Positions 1 through 11,800 of a stretch of 64,000 bases of DNA are shown here, piece by piece. Both the position numbers and the translations under genes were made by a program. The DNA comes from Holacanthus passer. Taxonomy: Eukaryota; Chordata; Actinopteri; Pomacanthidae. The notes under the pieces were generated by a model, which made no database searches, had not been told where the DNA came from, and saw only the letters and a program-made list of their open reading frames with translations. Numbering within the stretch: the first letter of the stretch is position 1; every line of letters begins with the position of its first letter. The stretch covers positions 1,889,501 to 1,953,500 of the forward strand of contig JAFREQ010000061.1 of the NCBI GenBank assembly GCA_025331565.1, written 5' to 3'.

Positions 1-1053
1 CAGATAGAAGGCCTCAGTATCACCCTTTTTTTTGTTTTTTTTACTATTTTTGTGTAAAGTTCATGAGTGTTGATGTAGGTCGCAGCTCGAACAAGCTGCT
101 GTCTTGTGTCTAATCAGGTGCAAAAAGGCAAAAAGGGTTTGAATCTTTGTATTTTATGCTCCAAATTTTTTATTAAATGACAGTTTTGATCCACATGAGG
201 ATCGTCTGAAGGCAAAAAACACCAAAAAATTCTTTAGTGAATGCATTGGGTTTTCAAAAATAACATGATGAAATATATAAGAATGAAAACATACTTATAT
301 TCCAAGTTGTTTTTTAAAATTTCTCAATAGATTTAAGTTAAACAGCTGGCAAGACCTGGACTGACACTTCTGTATTATGTTCAAATTCCTCCTCTCAGTA
401 AAAAGCTTCCAGTCTCCAAATTCCAAGACTTACTATGGAGTCAGTACTTTTCTGCATCTATATTTTACATTTATCTATATTAACATTTCTGTCGCAGTAT
501 GTCTTTCTTGATGATCGTTGCTCTGGATGAATGTCAAAACTTTGTGTATTTTCAAGATGAATACTCAAACAAATTCCCAGCAACTATCAAAGTTTTTGTC
601 ACGGTAAACTTGAGTTGTTCATGTTTAAATCTTGTTATGTGTCTAAAATACATAGTGTTTTTATTTGACATCCTAATTAACAGATGGGTTGGTGGATTTT
701 ACAGTCTTGCCTTTTTCCACTCAGTCACACATTTCCTTTATAGGTGGAGCGTTTTTCTTTGCTGAACAGCTGTATCACAGTCTCTGGCCACACAGACACA
801 CACAGCACTTAGATCAGGTGAGTGGTTACCAACAATTTTTTCAAGCAATTGATGATATTTGTGACATCTTCCTTCATAGTTCTCATCTTTTATGCCTCCT
901 GAAGTCTGCATGTGATGCTATTTGTGTTCATGCTTGTTATAGAGTAATCTCTGTCTTTTTTCTTTCACTGGCAAAATTAAAAGGTGAAGGCAAACAGAGA
1001 TTTTCTTTCCATTTTCCTCATTATATAGAAGACAGTCATACATCTGTGGACTC
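1..1053. other. 5' flank of the FYB1-like gene, no gene recognised
   Basis: AT-rich sequence with T-runs near the left edge. Short open frames here have no family resemblance and no splice-compatible partners. The part just upstream of 1054 may hold a 5' UTR exon of the downstream gene, because an AG preceded by pyrimidine-poor sequence lies shortly before the start codon. This could not be proved. Confidence 0.5.
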
Positions 1054-4000
1054 ATGGCTCAGTTCAACATAAGTCGGAGCTCTGTGCCAGATGCTTCCTA
1101 TAAACTAGCACTGCGACAAAAGATGTGCTCTGCAGCCTCTGTTCAAGAAAGAATAGCTGCCTTGGAGAGGAATTTTTTAGGTGCTGCTGACACAACCAGA
1201 AGTTCTCACACTCCGAAGAACGTCTTTGAGAGAAGAGTCCCAGCTGCTCAAAATGTGAAGCCATCGTCACTCAGAGTGCAATCATTCAAACCTGCTGAAA
1301 CACAGACAGGCAGGAATTCCTATGCATCATTTTCGCCTTCTTATCCGAAAAATGCGGTCATGAAATATGCACTGAAAGCAAATACCGATGCTTTCAGCGA
1401 GACCAGTGTCTCTTTTGCTTTAGCCAAGCCAGCATGGATTAATTATAGAAGACTGGAGTCTACCACAATTCTGAAACCAGCAACCCAGGAATCCAATGTG
1501 CCATCTCTTGTCAAAGTGCACCAGAGGACCAAACCATCTCTGGCTCAGCAAAGCAGGGCGACCAAAGAGCAACGTGTGACTGACAGTGATAATGGGGTGG
1601 AAAACACCATCAGTATGAAACATCCTAAACTTCCAGAAAGGCAGAAACCTAATTATAGCAGGACATGTGGAACCCAGAATAAAGTCCAAAGGGAGAGCAT
1701 GGACCCCTCTGTTCATATGAAGAGCTTTTCTGGAGTGCTTGTTGTGGGAAACCCTCCTCCGAAGCCTAACAGGCCCCCAAGAGTCGACCTTCAGCCATTT
1801 AGAAGGAACATGAAATCTTTGAATGATGGTGAGAAACAGTTTTAAACATGAAAATCATAATTCCCACATATGGTTATTGTTACTTCATATATTATAATGT
1901 TAACAAATGTAAACAGTGTCTGAATGTTATGAATCGAGGGTTAAATTAAAGATGGTGTTTTTGTGTTACAGCGCCAGGAATGAAGATACCGCGTCCTGTT
2001 GCTCCTCCACCTCTACGCTTGTGCCCATCATCCAACCATGCAGCTGCTTTGTAAGTGTCTATATTGTAGAGCTGCTGCATTTTAGCAAATTACAACACAG
2101 GGAACTTGTTCTTAACATAATGACACATGCTGATATACAGTGTATAAGTCTACTGTGGATTCAGGCTTCACAGTTGCAGCACTTCACCTTCAGCTTCTCA
2201 CAGGAAGCTGTTTGTCTGAGCCTCACTAGTCTTGACATTAGCTAGAAATGGGACTTTGATTACGCACGGCTGCAAAGATAAAGTCTACCCCAGTCTGCCC
2301 ATGATGTGTTTGAATTGACAAAACCTCTTTCTGGCTATAATCAAGGAGTCAACAAGTGGATGAAGATGAGAGCTATGACAATGTCGGCATCATGAACCCT
2401 CCACCGCTCCCCAGTGAAGGTTGTGTTTATATCATTTAATAAATAAATCCACCATTATTTTAATGAGTCAGGTGGTCAGTGTCTAAAATGTCATATTGAG
2501 AGAGAAGATTGCTGAATCACTTGTTGCATTGTCTTCACAGATCATCCTTCAAAGAAGACAGAGGTAATCTGTTCGTCCTGTCATTGTTAGATTGATGCAG
2601 AAGCTCAAGGTGTTTGATGCAATGAGGAAATAAAACCTATGTTGACTGTTTCCATCAGTTAGGTCTCTTTTGTCTCTACAGGCAGATGTGATATCTGTGA
2701 TGGAACAAGCACAGAAATTAAAAAGAAATCAAGAAAGTAAAGGCAGAAAAGAAGATACAAACCATGGCAAAGTCACAGAGGCGAAACAGACAGTAAGTTC
2801 TTGTATAAACTTTATATTTGCAACCAAAATGGTGCCTTTAATACAGGTTTGATGCAATGATAACTATGATCATCAGGAGCCAAGAGGAACCATCAAAGAG
2901 AAGAAAATGAAAGAGAAAAACAAGAAAACTAAAAAAGAGGAGAAGAAACAGAAGAAACAACGGAAAGTCAAAGAGAAGAAGGCCCAAAAGGCAGAGAAGT
3001 TCACGGTAAAAGCACAAAACATTTGGATCCACTACCACTGTGACGCTGTGTGGATGTAGATTCATGCATTCTGCAGAGCAAATCACCTTAATGACAGAGA
3101 TCAAGTAAAAAATGACTGACACCTTCTTATCCTCAACCAGATTAAAGGATCTGCTCGATTAATCAAGAAGGGGAAGACAACTAATGACATGTCTTTGAAT
3201 CAAGGTGAGATCGTCGAGGTTGTGCACATTGCAGGTAAACCACAGGGCAATGTCCTGGCCAGGAACACAGAGGGCTACTTTAACAGACATTATGAAAGTA
3301 AAGAAGAGAGGGTGATGGGGATGATATGTGCACAAACACATGTCTTCTGATATATGCTCATATGTTCTTTCAGATGACTGTGTGAAGACTGAGTCGGTCG
3401 ATGCAGGACGTGATGATTTAAAAGAGGAGAAGGACAAGCGAGGGTCTCAGCCTGATGCAGAGTCACACCGTTATGACGACACCGGGGCGCCAGCTGAGGT
3501 TTGCAGGTGCAGAATGCCTCTAACATACTGCATCAATGTCTTGAAAGTACAAAATCTGTGAAAAGTTTTTTTATGGTCATGCATATTATCATGATCTCTT
3601 GTTGATTTGATTGTTTCACTCCTTTTTAGTGGGCTCACTGCACAAAAGCGTAAGTTGTTGTTGTATTGTTGTTGTGATTTTAATTAATTTGGTTAAATAT
3701 GACAATATAATAGTCACTCACAGTGATCTTTTTTTTTCTTTCTCAATTATGAAACAGCTGAGGAGAATGATGTTTACATCAGTGTGGATAATCCAGACAC
3801 AAGGTTGTACTCTTTCTGTATATGTTTTTTCGTTTAGAAATTGCAGAGGTTACATTTAATTTAACAGATGCTAAAGACAGTAGAGGTCAGTGTTTAACCA
3901 AAAACTGGAAGTCACTTTCGTGTGTCATGTGTTATTTAAAATTACAATTAAAGAATCACTCTCTACACAAATATTTTAGTGTTTACTACAGTTTATTATA

Positions 4001-5152
4001 GTACAAGTGTCACTTTTGTTTATTTAAATTTTTCATACTTTTGACAAAATGTGGATTATGTATGGGTGACACCTAGTGGTTAAATGATTATTGCAACTAT
4101 CATAAACTGCTGCAATGCTGAAACTGAAACCTTGTAAACTAATTTAATCTAACATAATACATTTCTACAAATGCAACCCTTTTGATTCTTATAATGTACA
4201 CAGTTACCACAAAGACAACCTTTTTGTTCCAATGTTTACGATATCTTGTCTATTAACTTTATTTAATGCTTCTAAATATACAACCTTCAGCTCTGCTTTA
4301 ACCCACCACACTGCATCTTCTTAAAGCTTTCTTTCTTTTCCCCTCAGAGTTTCTCTTCTGCCACAGCCAAACACAGATGAAGGTAAATATTTCAGCATTT
4401 CTCCTCCTATCTTTGCCACTTACTGTACATACAAACTCCTGTGAAGGTCATGTCATCGTTGCATACTAAACATTAATTGTCTCTTTGCCCACAGATGATG
4501 TTTATGAGGTTGTTGATTCCCAGAGTCCTCCACTGCCTTTTCACGGGTAATAATGTCAATAGTCATGTCAGAATATTTTCACCTACATTTTGTGAGGTAG
4601 CGAGTGTTAACTTTAACTCCTTACAAATAGACAAATATGCACATTATGATCTGTATGTTAATATCTCATAGACAGTATAATATGTAGTATCTGATAGGTC
4701 TGATTGTTTCTTTACACAGGTGTGATATTTATGATAACATCATAGAAGGTATGTTCCAGGAACTCTGCATCTACTCAGATCACTGTACTTGAGTACAGCT
4801 TTGACAGAAGAATAAGAGATAAGATAAGATAAGATAAAATATATTGTTCTTTGTATTGCAATGCATATTTGTATTGCAATGCATATTTTTTGGCTGTTAC
4901 TGGTTAGTCTGTTCATCGTAAATTTACATTAAAAAGTAAAGCATTAAAAAGTAAACAAGTACATTCAACTGATATAAATTATGTACTTTTACATAGCAGA
5001 TTTTGAATGCAGGACTTTTACTTGTAATAGAGTATATTTAACAGTTTACAGGATGTGAGCCTCGTTCAGTTGGATTAATGTAAAATAAATTAAACTGCCT
5101 TAACAGTTTTCTTTTTTCTACAGACCAGACCTATGGCAATGTGACAATGTGA
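1054..5152 (+). CDS. fyb1: FYB1-like (ADAP/SLAP-130 family) immune-cell adaptor
   Basis: Joined exons: 1054-1828, 1972-2050, 2346-2419, 2541-2563, 2682-2792, 2877-3005, 3141-3297, 3374-3506, 3630-3649, 3758-3803, 4348-4382, 4495-4546, 4720-4748, 5124-5152. The total is 563 codons plus TGA, with phases agreeing at every junction. FYB-family proteins are haematopoietic scaffolds linking T-cell-receptor and integrin signalling through SLP-76, SKAP and EVH1 partners. Seen here: a long disordered N-terminal exon ending in a proline motif (PPPKPNRPPRVDL) very close to human FYB1; a Lys/Glu-rich stretch (2682-3005); one helical-SH3-like domain (3141-3297) starting IKGSARLIKKGK; and C-terminal tyrosine motifs (YDNV, YISV, YEVV, YDNI, YGNV) suited to SH2 binding. 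Human FYB1 is larger, with two hSH3 domains. Adjacency to rictor matches human 5p13 and favours FYB1 over the related PRAM1. Confidence 0.8.
4780..5060. repeat. Diverged teleost dispersed repeat fragment with (AGATA)n
   Basis: This lies in the last intron of the FYB1-like gene. It starts with a GATAA-type simple repeat near 4807-4836 and continues with sequence rich in the words AAGTAC, TGAGTAC and GCAGGACTTTTACTTGTAA. Those words recall a widespread non-autonomous fish repeat. Related wording recurs at about 61490-61880. The family assignment is from memory and is weak. Confidence 0.35.
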
Positions 5153-5187
5153 AGAGCACAGATCAGAATCCTGGATCATTTCATTGC

Positions 5188-5508
5188 AATAAATATCAGT
5201 ATGCAGTGTTTGTACAGTGTTGGTGGGTGATCAAAGAGCATGTTTGATAAAGAAACGTTAATACATGCATTACATGATTTATGATTAATACATGATATTG
5301 GTGAATATAATGAGCATTGGTGACATGCTTTTACAAATACAGTATGGATAAATTCTGTTTATCTTCAGTTGGTGTCTTGGTTGGAAAATTGTAGTGTGTT
5401 TCAGCAACTTGTTATTAACATATTGATCAATACATTGAGATGGTTTATTCATTATTGATTCATGCATGTACTCTGAGAATTATTGTGGCTTTTTTGATCA
5501 ACAATAAA
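5188..5508 (+). terminator. Polyadenylation signals of the FYB1-like gene
   Basis: Two AATAAA hexamers follow the stop codon, at 5188-5193 and 5503-5508. The second is followed by TG-rich sequence (ATTCAAGTTTGAGTGTGGTG), which fits a downstream element. Either or both could end the transcript. Confidence 0.55.
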
Positions 5509-5809
5509 GATCTTTGAATTCAAGTTTGAGTGTGGTGAAATTAATTCTGAACCTATTTTGACCTCTAGGTTTATTATTACTATACTTTAAATGATAATGT
5601 TACATCCATCCATAAATAGCTCCTCTTCACAGACCCATAATACTGCCGCCAGGTCAGATGTATGTTTTCATCCCTGGTAAGATTAGAGGGGGATTAAGGA
5701 GGATCCAGCTGATCTCAGGTCTGCTGTCGCGACAAACCCCCCCGGTCTGCCTGTCTGTCTTCTCGCGAGACGCCGCGAAGTTTCCGGTGTTGTGTATGTT
5801 CCTGGAAAC
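5509..5809 (+). promoter_or_regulatory. rictor promoter and 5' UTR region
   Basis: The spacer between the FYB1-like poly(A) signals and the rictor start codon becomes GC-rich towards its right end. It has no TATA box near the gene. The palindrome at 5761-5770 sits about 40 bases before the ATG. This looks like a TATA-less housekeeping promoter, in line with the broad expression of RICTOR. Confidence 0.6.
5761..5770. promoter_or_regulatory. TCTCGCGAGA palindrome (BANP-type element)
   Basis: This is an exact TCTCGCGAGA palindrome, 40 bases upstream of the rictor start codon. It is the known core motif of CpG-island promoters bound by BANP in an unmethylated-CpG-dependent way. The same ten bases occur in the nono/pold2 promoter at 42631-42640. 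Confidence 0.75.
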
Positions 5810-8800
5810 ATGGCGGCCAGCTTCCGCGGCCGTCCTATCCGGAGTCTTCGGATGCGAGGTAAGCGTGTAAAACTCGATTCACTGGTGGCTGTATTAGCGG
5901 GATATTGCAAAAATAGAATATCTGAGGCACCTGATGGCCCCGGAGTGATTCCTCAACATGTCGGCTGTGTGTGTTTTTGACAGGTCGGAATGACAGCGGG
6001 GAAGAAAACGTACCGCTGGATCTGAGCAGAGGTAAGCTTCATCACATCACCCTGAAAGCGATTATTGTTCAAAATGGATGAGGAGCTTTTCTGCAAACAC
6101 GAGCCCCGAGAAGTGAAAACCCAGCTCGTCGGTGCACTTGTCCTGCCATTGCTGCTGTCATGTAGTCAGTTTTCCTCCTCTGTGTCGTCTAATAACATTG
6201 CTAGCGATATCATAATAACAGGCGCTAGCGAGCTAACTAACTAGCTGAGTTAGCGATAGCTAGCTGCCACGGCTAACCAGCCATGACGACGCTCTGTTGT
6301 TGTGATTGGTGTGAGTGGGCAAGATAGCCTGTTATTTAGCCAACCGACCATAAGTGCTGTAGTCATGCATCGGTCATCACCGGCTGTGTGAGAAATAGGG
6401 TTTCAGGGTTGTTAGCTGAGGAGCATTTAGACAGCTCAGGGTGCGCAGGCTGGTTTTTTCTGTGGCATTGATACACAGCTGCAGCCTGCTCAGATTTACT
6501 CCTCCAGAAGCAGCACAGCAGAACAGTTTGTTTACATGGACCAGCGCTTCTCTGGCCCTTTTATTACAGAGGATGTTTTGCACCTGAAATGACAGATGAA
6601 TGCTGCACAAAAGGCCGAAGAGCATTTTCGCCTCATTGGCAGGATTCGAGCCCCCTGCATTAAAGGTGGACTGCAGTTCATCTGTGGGCATCAGGGATTT
6701 GTAATAAAAATCTGCTATGTGTATGATGTTGGCCAGTGTTTCATTCCAGGTCAGGCTGTGTGCTTCACATCCTAAAACTGAAGACTAAACCCTGTCTGCC
6801 CCCAAGGGTTCGAGAATGTCAAGCGAAAAATTGTTGCAAAGTTTATGTCAACTGTTTTTATTGCTTACACATTCTTACATGGGGCACATGCTCACACCAG
6901 CCCACATCAATTTGCAAGAGTTCTGGTTGCAGAGTTCACCCTTTGGTTTAGTATTTTCTCTTGTCTATAAAAGAACATTTGGACATTTTGTACTCATATA
7001 GGCAGAGTAAGTCCAGTGGTTGCAAAGCAGTTTGCAATAGTCCAATATTTTGAAGTTCACAATTGTCTTTTCATGCATTTAAATGATAGTTTTGTCTGAA
7101 ACTTAAACTGGCTGATCCTCTGACAAATTGTGTTACAGAGGAAAAAATATTGAATGTAGTGAATGAATGTGGTGTATTTATATTCTTTCTGTTCAAATGC
7201 AGTATCTGGAACTGGTTTCCATGTAAAGTAAACTACTGTTAAGGCCCTGATTTTTGCCAAGAGAATATTCTGTTCTAAAATCCATCTGTCTTTTGTGAAG
7301 AACATCACAGTAAGCACATAGTTGTAGAAAGGAACTGAAAACAAAACGCTTCCCAGCTCGAGTCTTGCTTTTACTGTGTAGACCTTGTTTTGAGTGTACA
7401 CACAAAATGAGTTTGACCAGCTAAACCAACTTCCTTCCTGCAACATCTCAATTACGGTTCATCGACTGATATTATGGCAATATGCCTTAATACTTGTCTT
7501 GGTTACATTGTATTTCCTTTTCTTTTTCCTGCAGAACCATCAGAAAACTTCCGTGAAATCCTTCAAAATGTGGCCAAACCGCACGGAGTTAGTAACATGC
7601 GAAAATTGGGCCACCTGAACAACTTCATAAAGGTAACGCTGCCGAGTTATGATGCTTTTACCCCAGTGTCTTATTTGTTATTTGAGTTAGCGAAAGTACC
7701 AAAGTTACTCTTTCTCAAAAATGAAGAACTTGCTGAAGCTGTGGATACAAACATGCAGCCTTTCAAGAAGGTTGACTCACTGTTCAGATGTCTGTAAAGA
7801 TTGACTGGGCATACTCCCCCTCCTCTGTAGAGTCACCACCGACCTCTCCTCGATCCTCCTCTCTTGGGTGTTGCTGCCAGCAGGCCTAGCCGTGCCTGTC
7901 ATTGTGACGCTGACAGTGAATGTAACAGGAGCTCTAGCGATGCGAAAGCTCTCTGAACTAATGTGCATCAAGAGCAGCCCTCTGACTTTGAAACTTGAGA
8001 TTTGTAATGTCTGGTTATTGTTCTAATAAACCACAGACACTCTCATTTATAAAAATCCCAACTTTATTCTTTTCATCTGGTTAAATGTCAGCTTTTTGTG
8101 CATGAACTACAAAGGTTTCCAAGTACATACCGAATGATGTACATCCAAATTTCTCATGGTAATAAAGTAACTGAACCATAACAGGAGTCATCAGAACAAA
8201 GGTTTAAAAAGCAGAGACCAAGCTGAATAATTGAGCTGTGTCTGTCCTGTCTAACAGCAGCCGATAGCTGTGATGCACTGATTTATTATTTGCAAATGAA
8301 AGGAGGAAGAAGTAGAGATTTAACTCTGATTGTGTTGGACTTTCAGTGGACATAGAGAAGTCTCTTTCAACACTTTTAAAAACAAGTGCAGAAGGAAGTT
8401 ATTTTCACATGTAAACAGTGGCTTTAGATCTTATTGTTTTTCTTAGTGTGGACATGGTCTGTGTCAGCCCTGTGATGGACTAGTGACCTCTCCAGGGTGT
8501 TTTTCTGCCTTCCAGCCAACACATACTTGCATAGTTTGCAGGAATAATTCCCGCATTCACCATCCTCAGCCACTGATTCCTGCTTAGACATTTGCTGCAT
8601 TCTGCTGAGCAACCCGCTGCCTTAAACCCGGTCTGACTGTCTGTCACGGATGTATTTTCACCGATCGTTGGTGGCCGAACAGATGATGAGTGTTGGCCTT
8701 CTGCAGCTGGCACTGCAGCAGGCTGAAGGCTGAGTGTGGGTCTGGGTTGTGTGTACGCCTAACTCTCTTGTTTACAACGGACAGGAGGGTAATAGCCGTG

Positions 8801-11800
8801 ACGTGTGTGTGTGTCTGTGTGTATACGTCTGTTAGAGCACCATGCCTCTGATTCCTTATAAGGGTTCCAGGACAGTAAGGGTGACCCAATCCCCCCCGGA
8901 GAGTGTCACATGCCCCTCTCCCCATCTCCTCTCCCCTCCTCCTGCCTGCTTGGGCTCTGACATCACAGCTGGTTTAAAACCCCCTACTCACCATGTTCAC
9001 CCATCCCATCCTGCTCCGACTCTCCTCCTGATCTGCTCGGCCATTTCTGATGAAGGAGAGAGAGGCGGTTTAGCTTCAAGCTTTGAGGAATAGTTCACAC
9101 AAAAACTGGCAGTTTAAATCACTCATCGCCTCCTCTGCTGGTGCTGCATCAGGGTAGGCAAGGCTACACTGAACTACTATGATGGAGTAGCACTGACGTG
9201 TTGGTAGCATGAAGGTGCCTCAGGGTGCCGACAGGAAAGGTGGCAGTCCTAAAATGGCACAGCATCCTTTGCCCAAGGAGCGCATTGCTTTGTGCGTGTA
9301 ATGAGTTTCAGACTCTGCTGCTGTTACTGTTGGCCTGCCAGTTGACTGCCGCTGAAGACTTATTGTTTTTATAATGAACTGCCTTTGTGTACATACGTTT
9401 TGAATCTTGTACACACCAGCTGTGTGTGGGCCTCTGTTAATGATGGAGGAGCTGTGGTGAGGGAACTGCTAAAAGTGGCAATTCATGCTAAAAGCAGGTT
9501 TCATTGCCAGGCCTGGTAGGATACAGAAAACAGGAGCAAATAGTCAAGGAATACAACAGAATTAGTCAACCTTTTGCTTACTTCCTGTTATCACCCTCTA
9601 TTTTCATTTATCCAACACATATATTCGTACAAGCGCACGCACTCATAAACAACAAATGGTGGAGGTGACACAAGCCAACACAGACTGCTGGTCCTGTGAA
9701 TGTGTTGCCCCAACGCTTTGTAATTATAACCTCCATCTACCATCAGTGAGCATAACATCATTCAGTCACGATTCACCTACTCCAAACAAGTCAGCATGTA
9801 ACAGACAAGTGGAAAAATACAACAAACACACCTGCATGGCTCCTGCAGCACCCTGCAGGGAAGTGTTGCTGTTTGTTGGTTTGGATGGTCACACAGTTCA
9901 ACGCTTTTTTGACTCAAACGCTGTTAAACTGTGAGCTTCTAAGGTGAAGGATGATGCCATTTTGGAGTTGCTTACTTTATGAACAGCTTGAGGGGCCCTA
10001 GTTCTACCGTAACACCTGTTCTGAGCTCACTTCTGTCCTTGACCAAAGCCATGTTAATGCATTCCTTGTATGAACCAGTTCGTTTATTTTTTGTCCTGTC
10101 TCTGTCTTATAGCTGCTATGCAGCATTAGCCACCGTGAGGAAAACTTTGGGTTTACATACGAAGAAATCATCATTTGGTAAGTGTTGCCAACAACCAGTA
10201 GTTACTGATTGTACATCATGTTCTTTTGATCAAAATGTGCTCTATATCCAATTTATTGGCTTGTTCTTTATGCAGCGAAGTGAGATTGTTTGTGAGTCAG
10301 GCCCTGTGGCTGATCAGTTGGGATGTTTTGCATTTGGAACATTAATTTGATGAGTTTTTAATTAAAAAGCAGCAGGAATCAGAGATCATTGTGCTTATGA
10401 AACAATGTAGGAAATAGCAACAGTTGGTAAAGTCTCAGTAAATCATGTCTCTTTTGCAATTTTGGACTCATCTAAGTGTTTGTTATTTAACCCCCAGTCT
10501 GCGGCTAGCTCTACTCAATGAGGCTAAGGAAGTGCGTGCTGCAGGGTTGCGGTCACTCCGCTACCTCATTAGAGACACCACCGTGCTGCAGAAGGTCCTC
10601 AGACTACAGGTGGACTATTTGGTAGCCAGGTGAGATCCTGCTTGTTGATGCTATGACCACAGAGGTCAGGTGAAAAGTGCTGTCTGACTTTTTTCATTTT
10701 GTCAAAGAATATTCCTATTTCTGAACGTCACTTAATTTGTTCAAAGGTTTGCCAGTTCCTTTGAAATGTTAAGCTTCAGTCACATTTGTTTTTCTCCTGC
10801 TGACACATTTATTTTTCTCTCGCTGGCTGGTTGTGGTAAAAAGGAAAAGGACATGACTAATTATTTTTGTGTGCTTGTTTAGATGCATTGACATCCAACA
10901 GAGCAATGAGGGGGAGAGGACTCAGGCTCTGAGACTAGTCAGAAAGGTAAGATAATGTGACTTTTTTATTTCTATACCTCCTCAGCCATTCTTTCTCCGA
11001 TCGATTCTGTCAGATTGTTGTAATGCTCAATAAATTTGCCTTAGTGGCAGCAGAGTGCCACCAGAAAGACCGTTGGGTTAGCAGCAGTGTCAGTGTGTGG
11101 ACGATTTGCAGGCGAGGCTATTTATAGCTCTTTCTGTAGTTTACTGTAAACTCTCTTCACACATACACGCTCATACTCATGTGCACACACACATAGAGTC
11201 AGGATCTGGTTTCAGGGAAGTACTATCGGCCATCCAGACAGTAATACAACCCCTGTTTTCATTCCATGACATATAGCCTATCCTATTATAAAATCCATGT
11301 CTGTTATCGCTGCTTAGATTGTACATTCTGAGACATGTAACCGTCAGAAAACAGCCAGTTACCTTTTTTGTATTTCAAAATTTCGTCTTCTTTTTCTAGA
11401 GATCTAGAAAAAAGACATTGTAGTCATTTTTCTGCTCGTGTTTGTCCGGACTTGTTTGATGATTCATGTTTTCCTCCTCTCCCTCACTCTCTAGATTATC
11501 ACAGTCAATGCAATGCTCTTCCCCACCTCTATTGCAAACTCTCTAATTGCTGTGGGCACCGATGGTCTACAGGAGAGAGACCGCATGGTCCGCGCAGCCA
11601 TCGCCATCGTCTGTGAGCTAGGTGAGTGCACAACACAACACGGATGTAAAAGAACCTTTAATTCTGCACCAACAGTAGCTTTGTGAGGAGACCCCTGGTT
11701 TGTTATGAAGAAAGTGAAAAGCCTCTAATATTTCTTTGTTGCTGCCTCTGTAGCCCTGAAGAACCCAGAGGTGGTGGCCAAACGGGGAGGCCTCAGCACC

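Noticed and set aside
3868..3885. An 18-base micro-exon candidate (AG before, GT after) in the FYB1-like gene
   Set aside because: In the phase left by the exon ending at 3803 it reads straight into a TAA. Skipping it to 4348 keeps a sensible frame.
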